Positions 17,134 through 25,883 of a DNA stretch of 64,000 nt are shown here, piece after piece. Under the pieces are notes generated by a model, which searched no databases, was not told the origin of the DNA, and worked only from the letters and a program-made list of their open reading frames with translations. A program made the translations under genes and the position numbers. Where the stretch lies: NCBI GenBank assembly GCA_003242085.1, contig QBML01000012.1, positions 62,001 to 126,000 of the forward strand, read 5' to 3'. This DNA comes from Pseudanabaena frigida. GTDB taxonomy: Bacteria > Cyanobacteriota > Cyanobacteriia > Pseudanabaenales > Pseudanabaenaceae. The stretch's first letter is position 1. Each line of letters begins with the position of its first letter.

Positions 17134-17529
17134 ATGAGTACTCCAGTTTTAGAAGCGGATCTCACTGTTAGCTCGGTAGTAAAATCAGCAGTAAATGTGT
17201 TTGTAAAAAGTGAAGCTAATGGCAAGGTTAGTGCTATGGTCTTGGGATTGCCAGAATATCGCGTAGAAAGTCGCGATCGCCAATCTGCTCTGGCTGATTT
17301 ACAAAAACTAGTTACAGCGAAGCTTATAGGTGCTGAAGTTGTTTCATTAGAAATCGAAATCCCTCAACCTGAAAATCCTTGGCTCCGTTTTGCAGGAATT
17401 TTTAAGGATGATCAGTCTTTTGATCGAATGCAAGAAGATATAGCTGAGTATCGTCGCGAAAAGGATGCTGAGTTAGAGAGCTACTATCATCAAATTGAGA
17501 TGGAAGAATCTAAGGAACAGGTTCTATGA
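17134..17529 (+). CDS. Putative antitoxin of a PIN toxin-antitoxin pair
   Basis: A protein of 131 aa that precedes and overlaps the PIN-domain gene by four bases (ATGA). The middle (SAMVLGLPEYRVESRDRQSA followed by LADLQKLV) resembles the small beta-alpha fold of HicB-type antitoxins, and the acidic tail with NPWLRFAGIFKDDQSFDRMQ resembles the toxin-wrapping tails of VapB-type antitoxins of cyanobacteria. Start choice: AGGAGGG lies at 17120-17126, seven bases before ATG 17134; the ATG at 17128 is too close. The pair sits between two arrays of the same 94-bp repeat. Confidence 0.7.
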   Translation: MSTPVLEADLTVSSVVKSAVNVFVKSEANGKVSAMVLGLPEYRVESRDRQSALADLQKLVTAKLIGAEVVSLEIEIPQPENPWLRFAGIFKDDQSFDRMQEDIAEYRREKDAELESYYHQIEMEESKEQVL

Positions 17530-17945
17530 CTTTATTGATTCTTGACACCGATCACATATCTTTGTATCAGCGAGGAGATCTGAATGTCATTAATCGACTG
17601 AGTTCGGCTAATTCCAAAAATCTAGCGGTTACGGTTATTTCGCTTGAGGAACAGATGTATGGAAGACTCAGTGAAATTAAGAAAGCTACTTCCGCTATCT
17701 CTTTGATAACTGCTTATTCGAGATTAGAAATCACTCTCGACTATTTCAAAAGTGTTCAAGTTTTGCCATTTGACCAAAATGCTCATACAACTTTTGAGAG
17801 TTTGATACGTCAAAAGTTGCGAGTTGGAACTCAAGATTTACGCATTGCGGCGATCGCTTTGTCTGTAAATGGGATAGTTGTACCTCGCAATCAAAAGGAT
17901 TTTGATAAAGTGCCAAATCTACAAGTAGAAAATTGGGCAGCTTAA
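17526..17945 (+). CDS. PIN-domain RNase toxin (VapC-like)
   Basis: A 139-aa PIN nuclease. The four acidic residues expected in the family are visible: LDTDHISLYQRG (first Asp pair), the Glu in SLEEQMYGRL, Asp in GTQDLRIAAIAL, and Asp in RNQKDFDKVPNLQVENW. It would cleave RNA (in VapC proteins usually tRNA or rRNA) when freed from its antitoxin. ATG at 17526 overlaps the antitoxin stop. Codon use is slightly more AT-rich than neighbouring housekeeping genes. No further gene follows before the repeat array. Confidence 0.85.
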   Translation: MTLLILDTDHISLYQRGDLNVINRLSSANSKNLAVTVISLEEQMYGRLSEIKKATSAISLITAYSRLEITLDYFKSVQVLPFDQNAHTTFESLIRQKLRVGTQDLRIAAIALSVNGIVVPRNQKDFDKVPNLQVENWAA

Positions 17946-17962
17946 CAAATAAAAATAGAAAC

Positions 17963-18228
17963 GCGATCGCCCTCTCATTCCATAATCTAACGATCGCAAC
18001 TCATCTCAAATTAAACAACGATCGCCTATTTCCTCAGACCCAATAAATGTTCAAAGTGATCGCCCTCTCACCCCACAAACCAAATGAATGCAACTCATCT
18101 CAAATCAAACAACGATCGCCTATTTACTCAGACAAGCTAAATGTTCAAAGCGATCGCCCTCTCATTCCACAAACCAAGGATCTCTTATTTCCCAAATCAA
18201 ACAGTGATCACCCCACACTGACCACAAA
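17963..18228. repeat. ~94-bp tandem repeat array, right of toxin-antitoxin pair
   Basis: Three units start at 17964, 18057 and 18151 (93-94 bases apart), the last one degraded. They share the blocks of the array at 16831-17060: GCGATCGCCCTCTCATTCCA, CTCATCTCAAAT, AACGATCGCCTATTT and CTCAGAC. They fill most of the 347-base gap before the end of the Roc-COR gene. Small ORFs here are repeat artefacts. Confidence 0.8.
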
Positions 18229-18292
18229 CTCAATCACCTATCCATGCTTCCCGTAAACTGCGATCGCAAAGAAAAGTTGAGGATCTTAATCA

Positions 18293-21064
18293 CTAACCTT
18301 CTAGAAAACCTTTGATTGTAGCAATTACAATTTTTGCAACTGGATGATTAATCGCTTCTTCTAATGCGGTAACGCTACCTTCTTTGAGAGCTTCTACAAT
18401 TTTTTGCTGAAGTGGAGAATCTTTTTTGATTGCATTGACAGCTTCATCTTTCATTAGATTTTGCCCCTTTTCGGTATTGGGATTGTATTCTTCAGAAAGT
18501 TGATCGAGTAGCTCTTTGATTTCTTTGGCGGCTTCGGCAAGGTTTTGAGAATTGTTGGTTTGTAGACCGATTTTATCGCTGCTCACATAGTCGCCCCCGA
18601 AGCTGTATTGTTGATTGCTCATAGTTTGCTCTGGAATTGGCGTATTCGTAATATTGATATTGACGGGAAATGGTTGGCTTTGTTGTCTATCTCCATCTCT
18701 AACGTACAGGTTTGACCTTTCGCCTACATCGTCAATCAGACTGAGAATATCGACATTTTCATAGCTAATTTCGCATAGAATAGTGCGTACACGATTTTCG
18801 TAGCGGCGTTTGAGGTTGGCGAATTCGTAGAAATGGGGATTTTGACTACCTCCACAGGTGTTGCAGTTGCAGGGGATGAGCTTTTGATATTTGTCGGCGA
18901 GGCGCTTGTAAGAGTTGTGGATTTTGTCGAGTTCGTGGGTGACTACTGTTAATAGGTCGCGCTTGTTTTTGCCAGAGACGCGGATCTTGATTTCGCGCTT
19001 GCCGTAGTTTTCGATGACTTCAGCGCGGGTATGGGGATATTCGCGCTTATGGATGATTACGCCGCTACGCCAGACATTTTGGGCTTCGATGTTTTCGTGT
19101 ATGGCGACGATAAACTGACGCACGATGCCTTTTGGCATGAAGTCGTAGGTATATCGCAGGATCAGGTTTTCGGATTCATCCCAAGCATATTCAGGTTGGT
19201 TTTCGGTGAGGAGTTGGGGGGCGATGTAACTGCCTTTTTCTTGCGGGATTTCGTAGCAGAGTTGAAACTTTTTCATTAGTTCTAGTAAGCCGCTATGCAT
19301 TCCTGTATATTCTTCTGCGCTCCAGATTTGAGCAAGGGCTTTGTTGCTAAAGCGTCCAAAGTTACGGATTACTTCGGGATTGTCGAGAACGGCGTATGCG
19401 GCATCGGTTCCCCATTTGGGTATGAGGATGACGATTTGATAGAGGGGCGACATTTCATCGTCTTGAAAGTGTAGACAGATGCCGAGGTCATGGAGATAGT
19501 CGCTAAGTTGCAATGCGTTTTTACGTTCTTTAAAACCATTTTCCTCACAGATTTGAACATATTCATAGAGACTGATGTAGTTGCGCGGATGGTTCTCTAG
19601 GGCATGGCGGACTTTGACCCACGTTTTTGGGAGGGTTTGACCGATGTGGGGGAGTTGACTGAGTTGATGTTGACATTCGGTCAGGATTTTATCTAAATCG
19701 CGGTTGGTGGCGAGATTGGTGGCAAGGACATCTTTAAAACTGCCAAATTCTCCGCGCAATTGGTTGACATTAATAATTTCCCGTTGACGGTCTTGTTTTT
19801 CGTTTTTGATAATTAGAATGGGGCTGTTGTCGCTGAGGAGTTCGATGACGTTGAGCCAATAGTAAAAGTCGGTGTCTTCTTTACGGGTATCGGCAACGAT
19901 GAGATAGAGGGAGCGTTTGGTAAGGAAATATTGATGGGTGGAGTGGTAAATTTCTTGTCCGCCGAAGTCCCAAATATTGACATTAAATTGATTGCCGTCG
20001 CTACGGAGAAATGACCAATGTAAGACTTCGATGCCTTTGGTGCTGTCTTCTTCGCAGAGTTGGTAATCGGGGTTAATGATTTTATTAGCAAGGGAAGTTT
20101 TGCCTGCGCCACCTTCACCGACAATCAGAAGTTTTGCTTCGTAAAGATAGTCTACGCCTTCGGTTTCTAATTGTTTGAAGTATTGGCGAATGTCTGCGAT
20201 GCCTTTTTTGACGATTTCTAAGGGAGGCTCTTCGATCGGATTGTCATCTAGATTTAGATAGGAAAGATTAGTTAACCTCGTAATCGAGTCTGGAATAGCG
20301 CTGAGACTGTTGTAGCCAAGGTTCAGGGATTGGAGATTAGTTAACCTCATAATCGAGTCTGGAATAGCGCTGAGACTGTTGTAGCCAAGGTTAAGGGATT
20401 GGAGATTGGTTAACCTCATAATCGAGTCTGGAATAGTGCTGAGACTGTTGAAGCTAAGGTTAAGGGATTGCAGATTAGTAAACATTGAGATGGCTTCTGG
20501 AATCTCTCGGAGACTATTGTTACTTAGGTCAATGAATTGTAGATTAGGAAGCTCAAACATCTCATCTGGAAAAGCTGTTAGATTTTGATTAGACAAATCA
20601 AGGCTTATAGAGTTATTTTCTAAAGCAAGTTTAATCAACTCTTTATATTGAGAAGATAAAGATCTATTTATTGAAGATATGATGGGAAGAGGTGGATAAA
20701 TATTTCTTTTTTGTAGAGTCACTTCACAACTTACAGACCTAATAGGTGTTCCCCATTGATTTACAAAAACTACTGAAAGCGAACCATCCCTTTCTTTTGT
20801 ATCCGCCTCAAGCAAAAACTTTGCATTCCCATAAGTCCCACCAAACCGATGTAACACGATCGCAGGTTCACCAACAGATGTAACAGTAAAGAGATTCCCA
20901 GCATTTACCATGCAGTAAATTAGATACTCTTCCTCCTCATACTGCCACTCAAACCCAGACTCAGGCATCTGCAAATCGATTTCCATCAGATATGTCTTGC
21001 CAACCTCCGCCTCCTTGGGGTAGCTAATCACAGGCTGAATCGATAGCGGTAAATTATCAGTCAT
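18293..21064 (-). CDS. LRR-Roc-COR GTPase with conflict-system adaptor ends
   Basis: A 923-aa Roco-type signalling GTPase. In order: a beta-rich N-terminal domain (about 8-120), leucine-rich repeats (150-275), a Roc GTPase with P-loop GEGGAGKTS (316-324), switch DFGGQE (366-371) and NEKQD (421-425), a COR dimerisation region (480-700) with a small cysteine cluster CNCNTC (732-737), and a C-terminal helical domain (840-923, EAAKEIKELLDQLSE, EAINHPVAKIVIATIKGF) of the type that recurs at the ends of cyanobacterial NTPase and caspase-like proteins. It is the last gene of a five-gene operon and overlaps the CHAT gene by eight bases. Probable role: sensing and switching in a defence or programmed-death system. 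Confidence 0.9.
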   Translation of the reverse strand: MTDNLPLSIQPVISYPKEAEVGKTYLMEIDLQMPESGFEWQYEEEEYLIYCMVNAGNLFTVTSVGEPAIVLHRFGGTYGNAKFLLEADTKERDGSLSVVFVNQWGTPIRSVSCEVTLQKRNIYPPLPIISSINRSLSSQYKELIKLALENNSISLDLSNQNLTAFPDEMFELPNLQFIDLSNNSLREIPEAISMFTNLQSLNLSFNSLSTIPDSIMRLTNLQSLNLGYNSLSAIPDSIMRLTNLQSLNLGYNSLSAIPDSITRLTNLSYLNLDDNPIEEPPLEIVKKGIADIRQYFKQLETEGVDYLYEAKLLIVGEGGAGKTSLANKIINPDYQLCEEDSTKGIEVLHWSFLRSDGNQFNVNIWDFGGQEIYHSTHQYFLTKRSLYLIVADTRKEDTDFYYWLNVIELLSDNSPILIIKNEKQDRQREIINVNQLRGEFGSFKDVLATNLATNRDLDKILTECQHQLSQLPHIGQTLPKTWVKVRHALENHPRNYISLYEYVQICEENGFKERKNALQLSDYLHDLGICLHFQDDEMSPLYQIVILIPKWGTDAAYAVLDNPEVIRNFGRFSNKALAQIWSAEEYTGMHSGLLELMKKFQLCYEIPQEKGSYIAPQLLTENQPEYAWDESENLILRYTYDFMPKGIVRQFIVAIHENIEAQNVWRSGVIIHKREYPHTRAEVIENYGKREIKIRVSGKNKRDLLTVVTHELDKIHNSYKRLADKYQKLIPCNCNTCGGSQNPHFYEFANLKRRYENRVRTILCEISYENVDILSLIDDVGERSNLYVRDGDRQQSQPFPVNINITNTPIPEQTMSNQQYSFGGDYVSSDKIGLQTNNSQNLAEAAKEIKELLDQLSEEYNPNTEKGQNLMKDEAVNAIKKDSPLQQKIVEALKEGSVTALEEAINHPVAKIVIATIKGFLEG
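20266..20472 (-). repeat. Three near-identical 69-bp LRR-coding repeats
   Basis: Units begin at 20266, 20335 and 20404. Units one and two differ at about two positions, and unit three at a handful more. Each encodes a 23-residue repeat LNLGYNSLSAIPDSIMRLTN plus three residues. The outer repeats of the same protein are far more diverged, so the inner three were copied recently. Confidence 0.85.
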
Positions 21065-22382
21065 CGGTCTGTCCTCCTGATGGCGTAAGTCGGAGTACGG
21101 TCATTGGATTACCGTAATAGACATACATAAAAGTGTATATGAAAGCCGCTCGATTGGCTTCAGTGTCTTTGTTTGCTAAATCTGCTGCAACCTGAAAACG
21201 AATATTTCGTAGTAAAGTCGCCACAGACAAACTAGAAGAGCCTATACATGGCTGAATCAAATTCTCAGCGATTTTCGCTGCATATTCGTTTCCTACTGCT
21301 CCTAAAGTACCGATCACACCTCTAGCTCCTTTTCTCAAAAAAAGCTCGACAAACCCAATTTGGTAATTGCTAGAACTAGAAATACGACTATGAGGTTTCT
21401 GTCTCGCAGAATGACAAGTATTAATAAAAACAATTCCAGAAGACTTTTCAAGGAGCTTAAGATCACAAAAATATAAGTCACTAAGCTTCAGTTGTTGTTT
21501 TGTATCATTGAGTGAGCCGAATGAAATATTTTGATGACCTTCACCAAATTTTCCATGTGCAGCAATATAAATTAACCCATATTCTTTATCATCCTCCTCT
21601 TGTAAATGATTTTGAAATTTCGTAATGTCGTTGTAAGGAGTTACACTAAGTTGCTCGAATATTGATTGTTCTATCTTTAAATTGAGTTCTTTGTTGGCAT
21701 AAGCAATTAAACGACCAGTGCATTTGTCCGATTTATTATCAGACTTCATATCCAATGTCAAAAAATCTCCATTCTTCCCATTCTTTTGTACTTGCCGCCA
21801 GCGCACAGTTGTAACCAAAGCTCCTAAATATTTAGTGCCTGCCTTACTAGGTAAAAGTTCTAACATTTCCCAAGGAATTTCATAACTTGTCTGGTCAACA
21901 ATAATCAGACATAAATTACGGTCATGTTTCTCGTATAACTTATTCAACCAATCCAAAATTTCTATATTATTTCTTTCAAGCTCACCAGAAAAATAATTTA
22001 TATCGACACGAATATCGTTAGGCTCTAAACGTCCATTTTCTCCCGCTACTGAATTACCTATAGAAATGTTTGGGTTCATAAAAGGTTTTGTTACATCCAG
22101 TTTGATTTCAGCATTTCCACCCATTAGTTTAAAGCTATTATCTCCTTCTACTTGAACGTACAGAATTGCAACCTCATTAGGATATTTTTCGGTAATATAA
22201 ACCTTGCTATGTGGAAATATTTCCGCTTCGGTTACTTTAGCTTCAGCAATAACTGATGCGCTAGCAGCTTCAGCAATAACTGATGCATTAAATTGACTAT
22301 TACCTAGATTAGGTAATTTGCCTTGTTTAGGCATCCCACCAGAGAATATGCTTTGAAACCATGACTTCTTAGGTTCAGGCAT
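21057..22382 (-). CDS. CHAT-domain (caspase-like) protease
   Basis: A 441-aa protein whose C-terminal half is a CHAT peptidase of the caspase/separase fold. The catalytic pair is intact: His276 in IYIAAHGKFGEGH and Cys323 in VFINTCHSA, followed by FVELFLRKGARGVIGTLGAV. The N-terminal half (60-260) is a conserved partner region without a known domain, including YEIPWEMLELLP, a segment common just before CHAT cores. Residues 32-49 carry a short tandem repeat (ASVIAEA twice). It overlaps the vWA gene by one base (TAATG) and the Roc-COR gene by eight, so it is produced together with them. Probably the protease effector of the operon. Confidence 0.9.
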   Translation of the reverse strand: MPEPKKSWFQSIFSGGMPKQGKLPNLGNSQFNASVIAEAASASVIAEAKVTEAEIFPHSKVYITEKYPNEVAILYVQVEGDNSFKLMGGNAEIKLDVTKPFMNPNISIGNSVAGENGRLEPNDIRVDINYFSGELERNNIEILDWLNKLYEKHDRNLCLIIVDQTSYEIPWEMLELLPSKAGTKYLGALVTTVRWRQVQKNGKNGDFLTLDMKSDNKSDKCTGRLIAYANKELNLKIEQSIFEQLSVTPYNDITKFQNHLQEEDDKEYGLIYIAAHGKFGEGHQNISFGSLNDTKQQLKLSDLYFCDLKLLEKSSGIVFINTCHSARQKPHSRISSSSNYQIGFVELFLRKGARGVIGTLGAVGNEYAAKIAENLIQPCIGSSSLSVATLLRNIRFQVAADLANKDTEANRAAFIYTFMYVYYGNPMTVLRLTPSGGQTDD

Positions 22383-24301
22383 TATTTCACCTCCACCAAT
22401 TTCTCTGGAATCACCAATACCCCAGCCCCCAACTTCTCAGCCAACTGCAAAGGCAAATCAGCATAAATCTTCGGTTGCGGATTGAGTAAATAAGCCTTCA
22501 CCCCATCCAACTCCCCAATCTGCGCCGCTACCTGCAAAGCATCCTCAATTCCCCTCTGCTTCACAGGCAAAAACGCCTTAATATCCCCCACCCGACTTGC
22601 CTCTAGTGGCACATTTCCCCTTCCATCTGTAATTACCACCAACACAGCCTGTTTCACCTTACTCCGTCCATGTTGCAAAGCATGACGCAAAGTTTGCAAA
22701 GCCAACTCCAAACCATGCGCCAACGGCGTAGCCCTTCCCATTCCAGACTCCAAACCAGCATTAATACGCGGCACAAGTACATTCTGCGCCTCAATCCGCA
22801 CCGCCCGTAACTCATGCTTCGCATCCGCCGCCCCCACCTGTATCAGACAAATACAAGCCCGTTCCACATACGCCCAAGTCAAATAGGGCAGCAAAGACTC
22901 TTGCCAATTGCGATCGCGCAGACAAGTATAGTCCAACACCATCATCAACATTTGCTCAGCAACAGGAGCGCGACGATAACTCCGTAAATCCGTTGGCAAG
23001 ATCACAAAACCATTACTTCCATTGGCTGAACCTTGACGAATAGACTGAAACTTCGCCGCCTCCAAAATCGTACTCACCCAAGCAATATCACGAGCATCCG
23101 TAGCCCTCTTGACCCCGATCGCCACACCTCGCGCCGCATTTGCCGTCCTAAAACGCTGCATCGGCAACCGTAACGAACCCGCCTCTCGTTCTATAGGTGC
23201 AGTATCTTCTGGATAGGGCTTTGTCGAATTGCCAATATCGTCAAGGGCAAACGACTCCGTATCCCCTGCATCGATCGTGTCTGATTGATATACAGGCTCT
23301 TTAACCTCATTCGTTCCAAAATCACGCGATGAATTATCCAAATTTCTATCAAAATCGGAATTGGATTGAGATTCTGGAATTGGTGTAGATTTAGACTCAG
23401 TGCGATCTCGCTCAGTCGATGATGAACTAGGACGCGATCGCAAAGTCTGCAATCCCATCACCTGAGCCGCCCGATCCACATGCTCGATCGCTACTTCTGT
23501 CACCCCATCCAACCGCGCCAAAGCGATCGCCAACCTTGCCAAAGCCAGATCGCGACGAGGACTATAGCGATCCGAAACCGTCACATATTCCAAAATGCGA
23601 TCGCTAGCCTCCCCTGTTAGTTTAGCTCTCACATCCACTGCCGCCCGTATTTGAGCAATCAGCCCATCAGGTAATTTAACAGAATGCTCCAAATCTTCTG
23701 AATTTTGATCGCTACTCAGCCAATCCAACAAGCGTGTTACTTTTGCAGCATCCGTTTCCACAGTTGGCGCGACTCCACTCCGCAATCGCAAAGCCAAGCG
23801 ATCGAGCAAATGGGTTGACACCATCCCTACTTTGTTGCGATCGCAGCCCACTAACCAACACAAATTCGGTTGCCAAGACTGCTGCTGTCCATAACGCTCT
23901 AAATGTCCCACATCCGCAGACATCAGCATCACACAAGCCCTAGTCGCCGCCAAACTCAAGCGCGTCAAATCAGGAATCACAACTAAGAGCAAATCACGAT
24001 CTCGATTTACCAACAAGCCTGACTGCCACTCAAACGGAAATCCATCAGAGTTAGCATGAAGCCCTAAATTACCCCACAGATCGTCCTCAGAAGCGATCGC
24101 CCCCAAGGTCACTTTCTCAACTTTTTGGCTTGTTACCACTTCCAACATTTTCGCGATCGCCTCAGCCGCAAATTGCAAGGTTGCGCGATCGGCATCAAAT
24201 ACCAACACACTTCGCAGACTCGGCGCGATCGCAGCACAAGCAAGTCCCCGCATCAGAGGATCGTAAAAAAAATCCGTTACCCTACCTTCAGACTCAGCCA
24301 T
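22382..24301 (-). CDS. ChlD-like protein: dead AAA domain plus vWA domain
   Basis: A 639-aa protein laid out like magnesium-chelatase subunit D: an N-terminal AAA-like domain (1-285), an acidic, Ser-rich linker (286-375) and a von Willebrand A domain (about 385-620). The nucleotide P-loop is absent (VLVFDADRATLQF stands where GxxGxGKST is expected). The metal site of the vWA domain is partly changed: DYTCL (456-460) in place of DxSxS, while Thr525 in GRATPL and Asp559 in VVITDGRGN are kept. It overlaps the AAA+ gene by eight bases. Context with CHAT and Roc-COR genes argues against chlorophyll synthesis and for a scaffold in a conflict system. Confidence 0.85.
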   Translation of the reverse strand: MAESEGRVTDFFYDPLMRGLACAAIAPSLRSVLVFDADRATLQFAAEAIAKMLEVVTSQKVEKVTLGAIASEDDLWGNLGLHANSDGFPFEWQSGLLVNRDRDLLLVVIPDLTRLSLAATRACVMLMSADVGHLERYGQQQSWQPNLCWLVGCDRNKVGMVSTHLLDRLALRLRSGVAPTVETDAAKVTRLLDWLSSDQNSEDLEHSVKLPDGLIAQIRAAVDVRAKLTGEASDRILEYVTVSDRYSPRRDLALARLAIALARLDGVTEVAIEHVDRAAQVMGLQTLRSRPSSSSTERDRTESKSTPIPESQSNSDFDRNLDNSSRDFGTNEVKEPVYQSDTIDAGDTESFALDDIGNSTKPYPEDTAPIEREAGSLRLPMQRFRTANAARGVAIGVKRATDARDIAWVSTILEAAKFQSIRQGSANGSNGFVILPTDLRSYRRAPVAEQMLMMVLDYTCLRDRNWQESLLPYLTWAYVERACICLIQVGAADAKHELRAVRIEAQNVLVPRINAGLESGMGRATPLAHGLELALQTLRHALQHGRSKVKQAVLVVITDGRGNVPLEASRVGDIKAFLPVKQRGIEDALQVAAQIGELDGVKAYLLNPQPKIYADLPLQLAEKLGAGVLVIPEKLVEVK

Positions 24302-25277
24302 CCTTTAAAACTGCTTCTAAACCTAAAACTGAAGCAACTTGTTCACTGTCCGCATTAGTCCAAATCACCTCATTACCCTGAGATGCTTCAGGACGACGAT
24401 GTTGCAACGCCATCGCCGCCACTGCCCAAACATGATCTTGAGTCACCTGCCCTTCACCCTGTAATGCAGCATAGGCACGAGCCGCCAAAGCCATCACATA
24501 GTCACCGCGATTACCCTGCACTTGAAACTCTTTAGTCAACTTCACACAGCTTTCCACAACATCAGCAGGTAACTTCACCTCATAAAATTTCTTCTTTGCC
24601 GTTACCAGCCTTTGCTTGTAAGCCTCATCTTCTACCTTAGCTTTTGTCAGCAATTCAGGCAAAGAATAAGATGGGCGATCGCGCAACTCAGACCAAACCT
24701 CATCAAAGGCCAATACCGTATTTAAAATCTCGCGCCGTCGATCTATCTCTGTTTCTGTGACTACACTAACCATCAACCCAAAGCGATCGAGCAACTGAGG
24801 ACGCAAACCACCTTCTTCTGGGTTCATCGTTCCCACTAACGTAAATGCTAAAGATACTTCTTCGCTTTTCCCCTCACGCTGGATCACTAATACACCCGTT
24901 GAAGTCACATCCAAAATAATATTGACAATGTGATCGTCCAGCAAATTCACTTCATCAACATACAGCAACCCTCTGCGATCGGCTTCCACCAGCAAACCAT
25001 CTTGCCAATCTGGTTTACCCTTCATCAACTCATCAATTTTCCAACCACCCACTACCCGATCTTCCGTAGCATTGATCGGCAAAGTCACAGGCAATTGCCC
25101 ACGCATCATCTGTGCAAAAGCTCTCACCGCCGTTGACTTACCCGTACCCCGCTGACCACTAATCAACACACCACCAATACGCGGCGCAATATAAGCCAGT
25201 TCCAAGGCAAGCTTTAATTCCCTCTGACCCACAATCCGCGTGTAAGGCAAAACCTGATTAATTGTTGGCTGACTCAT
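24294..25277 (-). CDS. ChlI/MoxR-like AAA+ ATPase
   Basis: A protein of 327 aa with Walker A GQRGTGKST, the helix-2 segment LPINATEDRVVGG, Walker B GLLYVDEVNLLDD, sensor 1 LVGTMNPEEGGLRPQLLDRF and a lid with RGDYVMALAARAYAALQGEG. It closely follows ChlI in motifs but lacks the long insert normally found between Walker A and the ATEDRV segment. A longer start at 25298 exists; ATG 25277 overlaps the upstream stop as ATGA and is preferred. It would form a ring with the ChlD-like protein. The pairing with a CHAT protease and a Trypco1 protein suggests regulated assembly or unfolding, not pigment synthesis. Confidence 0.88.
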   Translation of the reverse strand: MSQPTINQVLPYTRIVGQRELKLALELAYIAPRIGGVLISGQRGTGKSTAVRAFAQMMRGQLPVTLPINATEDRVVGGWKIDELMKGKPDWQDGLLVEADRRGLLYVDEVNLLDDHIVNIILDVTSTGVLVIQREGKSEEVSLAFTLVGTMNPEEGGLRPQLLDRFGLMVSVVTETEIDRRREILNTVLAFDEVWSELRDRPSYSLPELLTKAKVEDEAYKQRLVTAKKKFYEVKLPADVVESCVKLTKEFQVQGNRGDYVMALAARAYAALQGEGQVTQDHVWAVAAMALQHRRPEASQGNEVIWTNADSEQVASVLGLEAVLKDG

Positions 25278-25630
25278 GGTTTCTTCTCTGATTTCCATTT
25301 CATGACTACTTCTAACTGCGCTCCCGCACTTACCTTAGCAATTACAGCACCCATCTCAGAGTCCAACTTAATCGCTAACTTTAACTCAAACTCATCAGGA
25401 CGGCTCGCCTCATTAATTGACTTGATCCCCGATACCGCCTTCACCGCACAGACGCGAACCAACTGCATCGCATCACCAAACGTATCAACAACTGCCTCCA
25501 CTGCCTTATTAGCAACATCTCCACCTCGTAGATCATCGTAGGGACTCGCCGCCGCAGGAAGTTGCTCCACTTCAACAAAAATAGTGATTTCTTCACCATC
25601 AATAGTTTCTGTTTTCTTAATAACTGGCAT
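25274..25630 (-). CDS. Trypco1 (CU044_2847 family) protein
   Basis: A 118-aa protein beginning MPVIKKTETIDGEEITIFVE with a short N-terminal beta unit, a helix around residues 40-68 (ANKAVEAVVDTFGDAMQLVR) and a C-terminal strand pair ending SAGAQLEVVMKWK. I recognise the trypsin-co-occurring domain 1 family, small proteins found beside proteases and NTPases in bacterial conflict systems. It is the first gene of the operon and overlaps the AAA+ gene by four bases. TAAAAT about 20 bases upstream could be a -10 box. Its likely job is to recruit or tether effectors; the molecular detail is not known. Confidence 0.82.
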   Translation of the reverse strand: MPVIKKTETIDGEEITIFVEVEQLPAAASPYDDLRGGDVANKAVEAVVDTFGDAMQLVRVCAVKAVSGIKSINEASRPDEFELKLAIKLDSEMGAVIAKVSAGAQLEVVMKWKSEKKP

Positions 25631-25827
25631 AAAAATCTCTAAATTTTAATTTTACCAGATAAATACATTCTAGAAAGATAGCTATAACGTTTAGCACAAA
25701 GGTAAATAGCATCAACTTAGATATACTCAATTCTTTTACGACCAGCATCCATCTACATTAAAGTTCAAGATTATCGGCTCACTAAAACTCAGCGATCGCC
25801 ATCGACTTAAAAAGAAGAATTTTCACC

Positions 25828-25883
25828 ATACTAAAAGAATGGATTCAGATTGGACTGAGATTGTTAATGATTGAGGCGATCGC
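25828..25883 (+). pseudogene. kdpA 5'-end-like fragment
   Basis: Fifty-six bases align without gaps to the first codons of kdpA at 30287 with about 75% identity; the translation ILKEWIQIGLRLLMIEAIA compares with [19 protein letters not shown]. The resemblance stops at a GCGATCGC octamer shared with the next fragment. There is no start codon or downstream frame, so it is a relic. Confidence 0.5.

Noticed and set aside
16831-18228. CRISPR array
   Set aside because: Units are about 94 bp in direct tandem with scattered differences; there is no short exact repeat alternating with unique 30-40-bp spacers and no cas gene.
18047-18256. 69-aa ORF on the plus strand
   Set aside because: It lies wholly inside the 94-bp repeat array and has no family-like sequence; the frame is a by-product of the repeats.
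19031-19279. ORFs antisense to the Roc-COR gene (also at 20406)
   Set aside because: They mirror a strongly supported long coding frame and have no ribosome binding site or recognisable domain.
22382-25277. Chlorophyll genes chlI and chlD
   Set aside because: The AAA+ protein lacks the ChlI insert, the vWA metal site is altered, and the operon contains CHAT, Roc-COR and Trypco1 genes, so a pigment role is not supported.
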